Source: Pseudaminobacter soli (ex Li et al. 2025)
GTDB lineage: Bacteria; Pseudomonadota; Alphaproteobacteria; Rhizobiales; Rhizobiaceae
Length of the DNA: 64,000 bases
NCBI RefSeq assembly: GCF_003012705.1
Contig: NZ_PXYL01000009.1
Coordinates: 159,631 to 223,630, forward strand
Reading direction: 5' to 3'
The translations under genes were made by a program, and so were the position numbers. Below the pieces are notes generated by a model. That model searched no databases. It was given only the letters and a program-made list of their open reading frames with translations, and had not been told where the DNA came from. Shown here in pieces: positions 20,176-29,373 of the stretch. The first letter of the stretch is position 1; every line of letters starts with the position of its first letter.

Positions 20176-20236
20176 GGGCCCAACTCTCAAAAAGGTCTTC
20201 AGCTATCTAAGGGGGAACGCGCCCCTTTAATCGGCC

Positions 20237-20965
20237 TCAGAGATCGACGCTGTTCGGCAGGATCACGAGGTCGCGGATCGTCACGTTGCGGGGCCGCGAG
20301 AGCATGAACAGCACCGCCTCGGCCACCTCCTTCGGCTGCATCAGGCTGCCATTGGCGAGCGCCTCTTCCATCTTGGCCTTGGGCCAATCGTCCAGCAGGG
20401 CCGTGACCACCGGCCCCGGCAGAACCGCGCCAACGCGCACGCCATATTGTGCGACCTGCCGGCGTGTCGAATGCACAAAGGCCTGAACGGCAAACTTGGA
20501 GGCCGTGTAGATCGGTTCCCAGACGACCGGTACGACACCGGCGATCGAGCTGGTGAAGAGGATGTCACCCGACTTCTGCGCGATCATATGCGGCAGGACC
20601 GCATGGACGGAGCGGAACGCGGCGTTGATGTTGAGATTCAGCATCCGGTCCCAGGCATCCGGATCGCCTTCCGCCACCGGTCCCCCGATATAGGCGCCGG
20701 CGTTGGCATGGAAGATATCGAGCCGACCAGCCACTTCCAGGATGCGCGGCAGCATGCCGGAGACCTCTTCGGGCGCGAGAAGGTCGACGACCAGCGGCTT
20801 GGCGCGATCGCCAAGCTCTGCGCATAGGACTTCAAGCCTGTCCTTGGCGCGGTCGATCAACACCACGGTCGCGCCTTCAGCGAGAAGCGTACGCGCGCAT
20901 TCCAGCCCGATGCCCGAAGCCGCACCGGTGATCGCTGCGACCTTGCCTTTCATGAGTTCTGCCAT
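20237..20965 (-). CDS. rbtD: Ribitol 2-dehydrogenase (SDR)
   Basis: This 242-residue short-chain dehydrogenase closely resembles Klebsiella ribitol dehydrogenase. The motif [10 protein letters not shown] starts near residue 14, [19 protein letters not shown] near residue 83, and the catalytic Ser/Tyr/Lys set is in SSIAG...YTASK. The C-terminus [16 protein letters not shown] is characteristic of that enzyme. It oxidises ribitol to D-ribulose with NAD. AGGA lies eight bases before the ATG at 20965. It sits between the ABC permease and the ribulokinase on the minus strand. Confidence 0.92.
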   Translation of the reverse strand: MAELMKGKVAAITGAASGIGLECARTLLAEGATVVLIDRAKDRLEVLCAELGDRAKPLVVDLLAPEEVSGMLPRILEVAGRLDIFHANAGAYIGGPVAEGDPDAWDRMLNLNINAAFRSVHAVLPHMIAQKSGDILFTSSIAGVVPVVWEPIYTASKFAVQAFVHSTRRQVAQYGVRVGAVLPGPVVTALLDDWPKAKMEEALANGSLMQPKEVAEAVLFMLSRPRNVTIRDLVILPNSVDL

Positions 20966-20987
20966 GGCGAATTCCTATCGAGTATTG

Positions 20988-22250
20988 TCAGGCGCGGCCG
21001 TGGCTGACGCGAGACCGGCGGGCGAGCGAGTCGACGATGACGGCGATCGCAAGAACCGCGCCCGTGATCATGTAGCGCAAGGACGAGCTGAGATTGAGAA
21101 GTGTAAGACCGTTGGAAATCGCCTGGATGACGATGATGCCCAACAGCGCGGAATAGGCGCTGCCCCGGCCACCGAAGAGGCTGGTTCCGCCGATGACGGC
21201 TGCCGCGATCGCGTTCAGGTTGACGTCACCGGTGCCCGCCTGCTGGCTCGACGAAGCCAGACGGGATGCGGCAAGAATGCCGCCAAGGGCCCCGAGCGTG
21301 GAACAGAGCATGAAGCCGCTCAGATAGATTCGCCGGACATTAATGCCGGAGCGGCGCGCGGCCTCGCGATTCCCGCCGACGGCGAACATGGAGCGCCCCC
21401 ACTTGGTCTGGGTGAGCGCATAGTTGAGGATGACGACCAGCGCGACGAACAGGCCGAACATCCACGGCACGCCACGGCCGAGATTGAGGTAATAGACCGC
21501 GAATTCGAGCGCGGCCGTCAGCACGACGGCCTTCACCACCAAAGCACCCAGCGGCTGGGACGATAGGTTGACGGACCGGCGGCGCCGGCGATTGTTGAGG
21601 CCGACCGCAATCATGACCAGTCCAGGCAAGAAGGCCAGGGTGTGCGAGACCCAGTGCGGCATGACCATGACCTGGCCAAAGCGGACCAACGGCGAGGCGT
21701 AAGGCAGGTTGATGCTGCCGGTCGGCCCCAGGATGTAAAGCTGCAAGCCCAGCAGCGCGAGCAGGCCGGCAAGAGTGGCCACGAAGCTCGGCATTCCGAG
21801 CCGGTTGTAGAGAACCGCATAAAGCGCACCGACGGCCGCGCCGACCAGCAACGCCACAAAGATGGCACCGGCAACCGGCCAGCCTGAATTGACCCACAGC
21901 ACGCCAATGATCGCGGAAGCGAGACCGCTCATCGAGCCGACGGAGAGATCGATTTCTCCAAGCAGCAGCACACAGACGATGCCGAGCGAGATGACCCCGA
22001 CGGTCGCGCAGTCGAACAGCAGGTTCACCAGGTTGTTCGGCGCGAGGAAGACCGGATTGAGGATGCTGAAGACCGTCGAAATCACGACCAGACCGACAGC
22101 GACGGGCAACATGCCCAGATCACCGGACCGGATGCGGTCGATGAAGCCGCGCACCATGTCGAGAATGCCCTCGTCATGCTTGACGCGTTCGTCACTGCGG
22201 TCGAGGGCCTTGGCCTGGTTCGCCGCGTCCTTGGAAATTTGCTGGGTCAT
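20988..22250 (-). CDS. Sugar-type ABC transporter permease (ribitol importer)
   Basis: This 420-residue CUT2 permease of the XylH/RbsC type has many hydrophobic segments and the motif LLLGEIDLSVGSMSGLA near residue 100. The C-terminal half contains NREAARRSGINVRRIYLSGF and the family-typical AAVIGGTSLFGGRGS near residue 365. The length is like XylH, longer than RbsC. Its start overlaps the stop of the ATPase gene. Its position next to ribitol dehydrogenase and ribulokinase genes supports ribitol or a related pentitol as substrate. Confidence 0.9.
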   Translation of the reverse strand: MTQQISKDAANQAKALDRSDERVKHDEGILDMVRGFIDRIRSGDLGMLPVAVGLVVISTVFSILNPVFLAPNNLVNLLFDCATVGVISLGIVCVLLLGEIDLSVGSMSGLASAIIGVLWVNSGWPVAGAIFVALLVGAAVGALYAVLYNRLGMPSFVATLAGLLALLGLQLYILGPTGSINLPYASPLVRFGQVMVMPHWVSHTLAFLPGLVMIAVGLNNRRRRRSVNLSSQPLGALVVKAVVLTAALEFAVYYLNLGRGVPWMFGLFVALVVILNYALTQTKWGRSMFAVGGNREAARRSGINVRRIYLSGFMLCSTLGALGGILAASRLASSSQQAGTGDVNLNAIAAAVIGGTSLFGGRGSAYSALLGIIVIQAISNGLTLLNLSSSLRYMITGAVLAIAVIVDSLARRSRVSHGRA

Positions 22251-23068
22251 GCGGTTGTTCCGCCTACACTGGTGCTCTGGACCACCTTGCGCTCGTGACG
22301 GCGCGATACGGCGTTTTCCGTGGCGCCGGTGATGGCCGTGACAAGCTCGTGGTTGGAGGCGTCGGGGGTGAAGACCCCGTTGTTGCGACCGAGCCGCAAG
22401 ACCACGATGCGGTCGGCAACGGCGCGGACATCCTCCATGTTGTGACTGATGATAATGACGCCGAGCCCGCGGTCGCGGACGCGCTCGATCAGGTTCAATA
22501 CTTCCGCCGTCTGCGCAACGCCGAGTGCGGCAGTCGGCTCGTCGAGCATGATGATCTTGGGATCGAGCAGCAACGACCGGGCGATCGCGACCGTCTGACG
22601 CTGGCCGCCGGACAGCGAAGCGATCGGCTGACGTACCGAGGGGATGCGCGCGGCAAGCTCCTTCAGCAAGGTCCAGGCCCGTACTTCCATCGCCACCTCA
22701 TCGAGGTTCCAGGGCGACAGCTCATGGCCCAGAAAGAGATTGGCGACGACGTCGAGATTTTCGCAAAGCGCGAGATCTTGGAAGACTGTGGCGATGCCGA
22801 GTTCGAGCGCCCGGCTCGGACCGTCGAGCGTAACCTGCTGGCCGCAGAATTCGATGCTCCCAGACGAGGCCTGGTGCACGCCCGCCAGGATCTTGATCAG
22901 CGTCGACTTGCCGGCGCCATTGTCACCCACCAGGGCTACGACCTCACCTGCGTGAACCTCGAGGTCGATGTCGGTCAACGCCGACACAGCTCCGAAATTC
23001 TTGGAAACCTGGCTCAGCCGCAAAATGGGGCTGCCCCTTTCCGGCATTGCGCTGACTTCTCGCACCAT
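22247..23068 (-). CDS. Sugar-type ABC transporter ATPase (ribitol importer)
   Basis: This 273-residue single-domain ABC ATPase has Walker A GDNGAGKST near residue 49, signature SLSGGQRQTVAIARSL and Walker B KIIMLDEPTAALG, then the His switch ISHN. CUT2 systems often have duplicated ATPases; single-domain forms such as FrcA act as homodimers. The ATG at 23068 is chosen; an ATG at 23047 with GAGAAG upstream is nearly as good. The longer reading to 23176 would run through the upstream hairpin and is rejected. Confidence 0.9.
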   Translation of the reverse strand: MVREVSAMPERGSPILRLSQVSKNFGAVSALTDIDLEVHAGEVVALVGDNGAGKSTLIKILAGVHQASSGSIEFCGQQVTLDGPSRALELGIATVFQDLALCENLDVVANLFLGHELSPWNLDEVAMEVRAWTLLKELAARIPSVRQPIASLSGGQRQTVAIARSLLLDPKIIMLDEPTAALGVAQTAEVLNLIERVRDRGLGVIIISHNMEDVRAVADRIVVLRLGRNNGVFTPDASNHELVTAITGATENAVSRRHERKVVQSTSVGGTTA

Positions 23069-23094
23069 GGCTGAACTCTTTTGGACTCTGGGGT

Positions 23095-23125
23095 GTGTCC
23101 GGCCGGACCAAGCCCGGCCGGACAC
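23095..23125 (-). other. Stem-loop between binding-protein and ATPase genes (ribitol operon)
   Basis: GTGTCCGGCCGG (23095-23106) and CCGGCCGGACAC (23114-23125) form a perfect 12-bp stem with a seven-base loop. It lies between the minus-strand binding-protein stop (23139) and the ATPase start (23068). No T-run follows, which suits partial termination or mRNA protection favouring the binding protein. Confidence 0.65.
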
Positions 23126-23138
23126 TCTTGGGAGGATA

Positions 23139-24185
23139 TTACTGGGTAATGCCGAGTTTCTTGCAACCCTCGGCATATTCGCCGGTGCAGACTTCCTCGG
23201 CCTTCTGGATGCCCTTGTCGAAGATCTCCGCCTTGATGTTCTCAGCAGTCACGACTGCCGGGACGAAGAGTTCGGACGGCGTGTTGTAGAGGGTCGTCTT
23301 CGGCTCAGGCGTCTCACCCTTGGCCAGCTGTACGGCAACCTTGGCCGCGGCCGCGGCGACGATCTCGGACGGCTTGGAGATCGTGTTGTACTGGTCGCCC
23401 GAGATGATCAGCTGCAGCGCGGCGATCGTGGCGTCATTGCCCGTGACCGGCGGAACCGGCTTCACGCCTGCTGCCTTGAAGGCTGCGATGGCGCCACCTG
23501 CCGTGCCGTCGTTTGCTGCGACCACGCCTTTGATCTCTGCGCCGAAGCGAGTGACCTGGCCGGCGGCCCATTCCTGTGCCTTTGGCGGCGCCCATTCCGG
23601 CGTGTCGAATTCTGCGAGCGTCTTGTAGCCCGAGTCCTTCAGGCCGCGATGGATGCCGTCACGGATGAGGCCGGCTGCAGCATCGGTCGGAGAACCGTTG
23701 ATCTCCAGCACGCCAGAACCTTCCGCGACGCCGCTTGCCTTCAGATGGTCGACCAGCGACTTGGCGATTGCATAGCCGATGCCCTGGTTGTCGAAGGAGA
23801 CGTAGAAGTCGGCGGCCTTGTCCGGGATCGGGCGGTCATAGGCGATGACCTTCACGTCCTGGGAATGGGCGATCTCGACGAGTCCTGCGGCAGCCGAGGA
23901 ATCGACCGGATCAAGCACGATGACCTTGGCGCCCTGAGCGATCACCGAATTGAACTGCTGCTGCTGCAAGGCAGCGTCGGCATTCGCGTTCTGGTAGATC
24001 ACGGTGCAGCCCGAGCAGAGCTTCTCCATCTCTGCCTTGAAGCCCGGATAGTCGTGCTCCTCGTAGCGCGTCGACGCCTGGTCAGGCATCAGGAACGCGA
24101 TCGTCGCCGACTCCTGAGCATAGGCCGAGCCCGCGAACATGGCGGCGGCGGCCGTGGTTGCCATCAACATAGTGCGAAAAATCAT
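23139..24185 (-). CDS. Sugar-binding protein of ABC transporter (ribitol importer)
   Basis: This 348-residue periplasmic binding protein of the ribose/xylose type (Peripla_BP_4) has a signal peptide ending at AGSAYAQ. Family features are PDQASTRYEEHDYPGF near residue 35, VIVLDPVDSSAAAGLV, and VVAANDGTAGGAIAAFKAAG near residue 235. AAGGAGGAG lies a few bases before the ATG at 24185. It is the first gene of the minus-strand ribitol operon, and the operator at 24373-24402 lies between it and the divergent LacI gene. Confidence 0.9.
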   Translation of the reverse strand: MIFRTMLMATTAAAAMFAGSAYAQESATIAFLMPDQASTRYEEHDYPGFKAEMEKLCSGCTVIYQNANADAALQQQQFNSVIAQGAKVIVLDPVDSSAAAGLVEIAHSQDVKVIAYDRPIPDKAADFYVSFDNQGIGYAIAKSLVDHLKASGVAEGSGVLEINGSPTDAAAGLIRDGIHRGLKDSGYKTLAEFDTPEWAPPKAQEWAAGQVTRFGAEIKGVVAANDGTAGGAIAAFKAAGVKPVPPVTGNDATIAALQLIISGDQYNTISKPSEIVAAAAAKVAVQLAKGETPEPKTTLYNTPSELFVPAVVTAENIKAEIFDKGIQKAEEVCTGEYAEGCKKLGITQ

Positions 24186-24372
24186 TTGTCTCCTCCTTGA
24201 GTGACCAATAACCCGTGTCGAGAGATCCGGTTTCATGCCCAAGGCCTCGTTGCCCCTTTTTCTTGAGCAAAGCGCGCAAATCACCATCCGACATCGACAC
24301 GTGCCGACCCGGCCATGATCGTGGATTCTACCCGGACGCCTCCCCGGTCGACCCTACACAGCCAACCAACTT

Positions 24373-24402
24373 CATCGATTAAGCAAGGCAGCTCAATCGA
24401 TG
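24373..24402. promoter_or_regulatory. 30-bp LacI-type operator
   Basis: CATCGATTAAGC (24373-24384) and GCTCAATCGATG (24391-24402) are inverted repeats with one mismatch and a six-base spacer. The element lies in the 281-base gap between the ribitol operon and the divergent LacI-family gene, where an autoregulatory operator would be expected. The assignment is from position and symmetry. Confidence 0.65.
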
Positions 24403-24466
24403 TAGCAAAAATTGCCACCTCCAGTTATTAATGTCAAGCTAGTGTCCGAAGGGGAGACAAGCGTTC

Positions 24467-25483
24467 GTGAATCGAGACAGGCAGACCAAGAAGACGACCA
24501 TTTACGACCTGGCCGCGCTCGCCGGCACGTCAGCGAGTGCGGTTAGCGCGGTTTTGAGCGGCAACTGGAAGAAGCGCAGGATAAGTAGCCAGTTAGCCGA
24601 CAAAATCACGCGACTTGCGGAAGAGCAGGGCTATGCCGTCAACATGCAAGCGAGCCTTCTCAGGCGGGAGAAGTCGAAGATCATCGGCATGATCGTTCCC
24701 AAATACGACAACCGCTATTTCGGCTCGATCGTCGAGACTTTCGAAAACATGGCGCGAGAGCGCGGGCTGTTTCCTATCATCACCTGCACGCGCCGAGATC
24801 CCGCGCTGGAGATCGAGGCGGCCCGAACCATGCTTTCCTATCAGGTCGAATGGCTGATCGCGACCGGCGCCACGGATCCCGACCGGATCACCGATATTTG
24901 CGCCGCCTCCGGCGTCAAAAGCCTCAACCTTGATCTGCCGGGATCGCGGGCACCTTCGGTGATCTCCGACAATTTCGCCGGCGCAAAGGAGTTGACCCGG
25001 CGTATTCTGGCTAATTCAGAGCGCAGGCTGGGCCAAGCCTCACCGCTCCTGTTCATCGGCGGGCGCGGCAGCGACCACAACACCGCCGAACGTGTTCGCG
25101 GCTTCCGCACCGCGCATGCGGAAGTGGGCGTGGCGGTCGATGAAAGCCATATTCTGGCCTGCGGCTATGCGCCGGAGAAGGCCGAGAATGCGCTGGATGC
25201 GTTGGCAAGCCGGGAGAAGCACCTACCCCAGGGCATGTTTGTCAACTCGACGATATCGCTCGAAGGGGTGATGCGCTGGATCAGGCGATCGGGCCATTAT
25301 GATGGGCGGCCACCGGTCATGGGGTGTTTCGATTGGGACCCCTTCGCCGCGCTCCTCGGCGACAACATCGAAATGGTCCGCCAAGATGTCCCGGGCATGC
25401 TCAATGCCATCTTCGATATAATCGACCAAGGTTTGAGCCAGACGTCGCTCATCGAGATTCCGCCTGTCTTCATGGGTTCATGA
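24467..25483 (+). CDS. LacI-family regulator of the ribitol operon
   Basis: This 338-residue regulator has an N-terminal helix-turn-helix (TIYDLAALAGTSASAVSAVL, residues ~11-30) and a hinge followed by a periplasmic-binding-protein-like sensor domain (KIIGMIVPKYDNRYF near residue 66). It lacks the usual A-R-x-L hinge wording but keeps the overall arrangement. The GTG start at 24467 has AAGGGGAGA upstream. It is divergent from the ribitol operon and probably represses it until ribitol or ribulose is bound. Confidence 0.88.
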   Translation: MNRDRQTKKTTIYDLAALAGTSASAVSAVLSGNWKKRRISSQLADKITRLAEEQGYAVNMQASLLRREKSKIIGMIVPKYDNRYFGSIVETFENMARERGLFPIITCTRRDPALEIEAARTMLSYQVEWLIATGATDPDRITDICAASGVKSLNLDLPGSRAPSVISDNFAGAKELTRRILANSERRLGQASPLLFIGGRGSDHNTAERVRGFRTAHAEVGVAVDESHILACGYAPEKAENALDALASREKHLPQGMFVNSTISLEGVMRWIRRSGHYDGRPPVMGCFDWDPFAALLGDNIEMVRQDVPGMLNAIFDIIDQGLSQTSLIEIPPVFMGS

Positions 25484-25634
25484 CAGACGCTCGATGACGT
25501 CAGCGACCCGGCTTCTGTGAGACCAAGGCCAAAAACCGGGCCGTTTCTTTGATACGGATGCCTATCGAGACTCGACCGGTTGAATCGTTCTCACTGGTCG
25601 ATCGCCACCAACAACCCTCTACGAAGACAAAACA

Positions 25635-25659
25635 GACCGGCGGAAGATTGCCGCCGGTC
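25635..25659 (-). terminator. Rho-independent terminator of the betaine ABC operon
   Basis: GACCGGCGG (25635-25643) pairs with CCGCCGGTC (25651-25659). On the minus strand the stem is followed by TGTTTTGTC, a U-rich tail. It lies about 30 bases past the stop of the binding-protein gene at 25688. Confidence 0.75.
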
Positions 25660-25687
25660 CATTCGGCCGTCCAACAAGTTGGCTCGA

Positions 25688-26551
25688 TTATTCGCCGAGC
25701 CATTCCTTCACCCGGTCCGGGTGGTCGGCGATGTATTTGTCCACCGCCTTGTCATAGGAGGTCTCCTGCGCATCGAACATAGCCACCTCAAGTTCGGGGA
25801 TCGGTAGCTTCATGCGCGATAGAAGCTCCGCGGCCTTGGGGTTGTCCTGCTTGAACCCCTTGCGCGCGAGGATGTCTACATGCTCGGCCTTGCCGAGCGC
25901 ACCCTTCGGGTCATCGATGTAACGGAGCTTGTATTTACCAAACATCCAATGCGGGCTCCAGGCCGTGGCGACGAACCATTTTTCGGAGCGCATGTCCCGG
26001 TCCACGGTGGTCAGCATGCCGGCCTCGCTGGAGATCTGCAGCTTGTAGTCGACGCCATAGTCCTTGATGGCCTGCTGGGAAAGCCGCGTCAGGCCGGCGC
26101 CCGGATCGATGCCCTGAATGGTGCCGCCGAGCTTCTCCTTCACATTGTCCTTGTTAAGGTCTTCGATGGAACTGATCTCGCTTTCGGGAACGTATTGCGG
26201 TACGACCCAGCCGAGTTTTGCGCCGTCATAGATGGTGCCGAGCGTATCAACCTTGGACTCCACACGCTTATGGTAGTCGGCGTGGGTTTCCGGCAGCCAA
26301 GCCATCATCATGGCGTCGAGGTCGCCGCGACTGACGCCCTGATAGAGCGGAGCGACATCGGTTTGCACCAGTTCCACCTTCTGCCCCAGCTTGTCTTCAA
26401 TGAGTTTCGCAGCGAGCTTGGTGACGAATTCGGCGTCGGACCACGCAGCCCAGCCAAGCTTCACAGGCTTGTTGTCCTGCGCCAACGCGGTGGTGGCCAT
26501 GCCACCTACCAGGAGCGCGGCCAAGCCAATGCGTCTCAGTGTTGTGAACAT
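25688..26551 (-). CDS. proX: Glycine betaine-type ABC transporter substrate-binding protein
   Basis: This 287-residue OpuAC/ProX-family periplasmic protein has a signal peptide ending ATTALAQ. Tryptophan- and tyrosine-rich segments such as LGWAAWSDAEF, MMAWLPETHADYHKR and TAWSPHWMFGKYKL could supply the aromatic cage that binds a quaternary ammonium group. AAGGAGAAG lies before the ATG at 26551. It is the last gene of the three-gene minus-strand operon. Betaine is most likely; choline or proline betaine are alternatives. Confidence 0.88.
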   Translation of the reverse strand: MFTTLRRIGLAALLVGGMATTALAQDNKPVKLGWAAWSDAEFVTKLAAKLIEDKLGQKVELVQTDVAPLYQGVSRGDLDAMMMAWLPETHADYHKRVESKVDTLGTIYDGAKLGWVVPQYVPESEISSIEDLNKDNVKEKLGGTIQGIDPGAGLTRLSQQAIKDYGVDYKLQISSEAGMLTTVDRDMRSEKWFVATAWSPHWMFGKYKLRYIDDPKGALGKAEHVDILARKGFKQDNPKAAELLSRMKLPIPELEVAMFDAQETSYDKAVDKYIADHPDRVKEWLGE

Positions 26552-26577
26552 ATCTTCTCCTTCTTGTTTTCGGGAGT

Positions 26578-27507
26578 TCAAGCGGCGGCTGACCGCCGCT
26601 CGTCATCAGCCGGAACGCGGACAGACGAACCCGTCTGATTGCGTCCGCTGGCTTTTCGGAAGGCAAGGAAACTCAGGAAGCCCGAACTACCCTTGCCGAA
26701 GCTCTGGGTGATGCGGTCGAGAATTACGGCCAGGATGACGACCGCTAGGCCGCCTTCGAAACCGGCGCCTACGTCTAGACGCTGGATTCCGGTCAGCACG
26801 GAGTTGCCGAGGCCGCCCGCGCCGATCATCGAGGAGATCACGACCATCGACAGAGAAAGCATGATAGTCTGGTTCACGCCGGCCATGATGGAGGGCATCG
26901 CGTTCGGCAGTTGCACCTTGAGCAGGAGTTGTGAGGGCGTACAGCCGAAAGCCAAACCCGCCTCGATGAACTCGGAATGCACCTGCCGGATACCGAGATT
27001 GGTCAGGCGCACCACGGGCGGCATGGCGAAGATGACCGTGGCGATTGTGCCTGGCACTGCTCCAAGGCCGAAGAACATCGCAGCCGGGATTAAATAGACG
27101 AAGGCCGGCATCGTCTGCATCAGGTCGAGCAATGGCCTCAGGAGGCTCGCCACCCGGTCCGAACGCGCCATTGCGATGCCAGCTGGAATGCCAATTACGA
27201 CCGCGATGATCGTGGCCGAAAGCACCAGCGACAGCGTCTCCATCGTGCCCTGCCAAAGGCCCATATGGTCGATGAGGGCAAGCGACAGCAGCGCGAAGAT
27301 GGCGAACTTCCAGCCCACGCGCCAGAGCGACAGGGCTGCCAGTATGGCAATGCCGGCAACGGGCGGGGTGCTGACCAGCAGGCTCTGGATGCCGCCGGTG
27401 ACGAAGCCGATCGCCGCCGCGATCGCGTCCAGCGCGGGCGTGAAGTTGTCGAGAATGTAATTGACGGCGACGTCGGCGCCGTGGCCGACACTGAATTTGA
27501 AATCCAT
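26578..27507 (-). CDS. proW: Glycine betaine-type ABC transporter permease
   Basis: This 309-residue ProW/OpuAB-type permease has an N-terminal periplasmic or membrane lead and about seven helices. The EAA-type loop GLAFGCTPSQLLLKVQLPNAM lies near residue 185, and the conserved MIGAGGLG near residue 230. A hydrophilic C-terminal tail of about 30 residues is slightly longer than usual. It lies 26 bases ahead of the binding-protein gene. Confidence 0.9.
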   Translation of the reverse strand: MDFKFSVGHGADVAVNYILDNFTPALDAIAAAIGFVTGGIQSLLVSTPPVAGIAILAALSLWRVGWKFAIFALLSLALIDHMGLWQGTMETLSLVLSATIIAVVIGIPAGIAMARSDRVASLLRPLLDLMQTMPAFVYLIPAAMFFGLGAVPGTIATVIFAMPPVVRLTNLGIRQVHSEFIEAGLAFGCTPSQLLLKVQLPNAMPSIMAGVNQTIMLSLSMVVISSMIGAGGLGNSVLTGIQRLDVGAGFEGGLAVVILAVILDRITQSFGKGSSGFLSFLAFRKASGRNQTGSSVRVPADDERRSAAA

Positions 27508-27528
27508 GTTTCTTCCCTTCGGTTCGGC

Positions 27529-28761
27529 TCAACCGGCGCGGTAGAGCGTTTCCAGAAGCGACGACTTGCTGATCGAGCCGACATAGCGGCCCTGGTCATC
27601 GACAACGGGAACGGGCCAGCGGCTCTCGGCCACCCGACCCAACACGTTCGACACGGATTCGCCCGCAGCTATGGGCTCGACGTCCTCCACGAAGGCGTTG
27701 CGATAGGGCTCCGCCACTTTGGCTTTGACCTTCTCGATCAGAGCATCTTGGCTGATCATGCCGTGATACTTCCGGTCTCGGCCGACGACGATTGCCACGT
27801 CGCGGCCCGAATGCTCCATCTGCTCCAACGTAGCCGCCACAGAGACGCCCTGCCGGTCGATGATGGTGAGCTGCGAATTGCGCGCGATGTCGCCGGCCTT
27901 GAAGACCTGGGAGACATCGACATTGCGGAAGAAGGAACGCACATAGTCGTTGGCGGGCTTCGACACGATCTCGTCCGGGGTGCCGACCTGCACGACCTTG
28001 CCGTGTTGCATGATGCAGATGCGGTCGCCAATGCGCATCGCCTCGTCGAGGTCGTGGCTGACGAAGATGATCGTGCGGCTGTTTTCGCCCTGCAGGCGCA
28101 TCAGTTCGTCCTGCATCTCTGCGCGGATGAGCGGATCGAGTGCAGAGAAGGCCTCATCCATAAGCAAAATGGTCGGCTCGCTGGCCAGTGCCCGTGCCAG
28201 ACCCACGCGCTGCTTCATGCCGCCCGAAAGCTCGTCCGGCCTGCTCTGCGCATAGGCCTTGAGGCCCACCGCATCGAGCGCCGCAAGCGCCTTTCCGGTG
28301 CGCTCGGCCTCACCCACGCCCGCGACCTCAAGCCCGAAGGCTGCATTGTTGAGGACATTGCGATTGGGAAGGAGCGCGAACGACTGGAACACCATGCTCA
28401 TGTCGCGCCGGCGCAACTCGATCAACTCGCGCTTCGACATGTTGGTGATGTCGCGACCGTCGATTTCGATGGAGCCCGAGGTCGGCTCGATCAGGCGATT
28501 GAGAAGGCGGAGCAAGGTCGACTTGCCAGAACCGGACAGGCCCATGATGACGAAAGTCTCGCCGTCCATGATGTCGAAGCTTGCGTCGTCGACACCAATT
28601 GTACAACCGGTGGACGCGTGTATCTCCGATTTGCTCCTGCCTGCATGCGCCATTTCCAGCGCATGTCCTGAATTGTGTCCGAAAACCTTGTAAACGTTAC
28701 TCAGGCTTACCTTGGAAATTTTCGAGGCATTCGACTTCAAGTTCTCAATATGATTTGGCAT
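27529..28761 (-). CDS. proV: Glycine betaine-type ABC transporter ATPase with CBS domains
   Basis: This 410-residue ProV/OpuAA-type ATPase has Walker A GLSGSGKST near residue 75, signature LSGGMKQRVGLARAL and Walker B ILLMDEAFSALD. After the ATPase domain two CBS domains occupy residues ~285-405; in the OpuA family these sense ionic strength or nucleotides. The N-terminus is about 20 residues longer than typical. The ATG at 28761 has no obvious Shine-Dalgarno, so a downstream start is possible. It is the first gene of the operon, so promoter elements should lie in 28762-29000. Confidence 0.88.
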   Translation of the reverse strand: MPNHIENLKSNASKISKVSLSNVYKVFGHNSGHALEMAHAGRSKSEIHASTGCTIGVDDASFDIMDGETFVIMGLSGSGKSTLLRLLNRLIEPTSGSIEIDGRDITNMSKRELIELRRRDMSMVFQSFALLPNRNVLNNAAFGLEVAGVGEAERTGKALAALDAVGLKAYAQSRPDELSGGMKQRVGLARALASEPTILLMDEAFSALDPLIRAEMQDELMRLQGENSRTIIFVSHDLDEAMRIGDRICIMQHGKVVQVGTPDEIVSKPANDYVRSFFRNVDVSQVFKAGDIARNSQLTIIDRQGVSVAATLEQMEHSGRDVAIVVGRDRKYHGMISQDALIEKVKAKVAEPYRNAFVEDVEPIAAGESVSNVLGRVAESRWPVPVVDDQGRYVGSISKSSLLETLYRAG

Positions 28762-29373
28762 AATAAAAGAATAACACCTGCCATTATCGGCAGATAAAAT
28801 CTCCTTTTCTGTGATTTACACAATGACATCCGTTTATGGAGTCATGACCAGTTGCCGAAAGCGCTGATAATAGGAATCGATATTCGGCTTCGCAAAGCTT
28901 TATATAGATGGCAATACGACGTCTGTCCACCCACAGGTTGCCTGCAATGCAACTGTGGGTGGCATACCCCCGGTACCGGGTAATCCATGACCGCCCAAGA
29001 CGGAGCCGAACTCGTGACGTCAAAATGCGGTGTTCATGGGTTTTTCGAGGGCATTTTTGCCCGTCCGCTGCGTTGCAAGAGGAGTTGTAACGAAGCGAGA
29101 AATTGTGCGTTTTCGGAACGATTAGGTGAGCCTTGCTGGAACTCTTGACGCTGCCAAACCCACATTTCTGCTCGACTTCGACTTCCAGCGGGCAGGGGGC
29201 GACAATCTCCGCTCTAAACCAAAGTAGCCGTTCCCGGGATGCCGGCTCGTGTTACGTTGGGCCAGCGGATAGCTCAAGCACGATCAGGGGCGTGCTTTGC
29301 GTCCCGGAAGCGCCAACGTGAAAACACGGGTGCCTTCCATCGTAGCCAGCGTTTGCCATAAGGGAGGTTACGA
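28762..29373. other. Intergenic region between divergent betaine and LIV operons
   Basis: These 612 bases hold no convincing gene; only short open frames with no recognisable content are present. Near the betaine side, CTGCC (28778-28782) and GGCAG (28789-28793) form a small inverted repeat in AT-rich sequence, a possible promoter or operator. The large hairpin at 28927-28962 is listed separately. GGGAGG at about 29360 is the ribosome site of the gene at 29374. Confidence 0.5.
28927..28962. repeat. Long stem-loop in intergenic region
   Basis: CCACCCACAGGTTGC (28927-28941) pairs with GCAACTGTGGGTGG (28949-28962) with one bulged base and a seven-base loop. It is far from either flanking gene, so it is not an obvious terminator. 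It could be an attenuator in a long leader, part of a small RNA, or a decayed repeat. Confidence 0.55.

Noticed and set aside
22247..23176. Longer start for the ribitol-importer ATPase
   Set aside because: The extra 36 residues would be translated from the intergenic hairpin and have no similarity to ABC ATPases.
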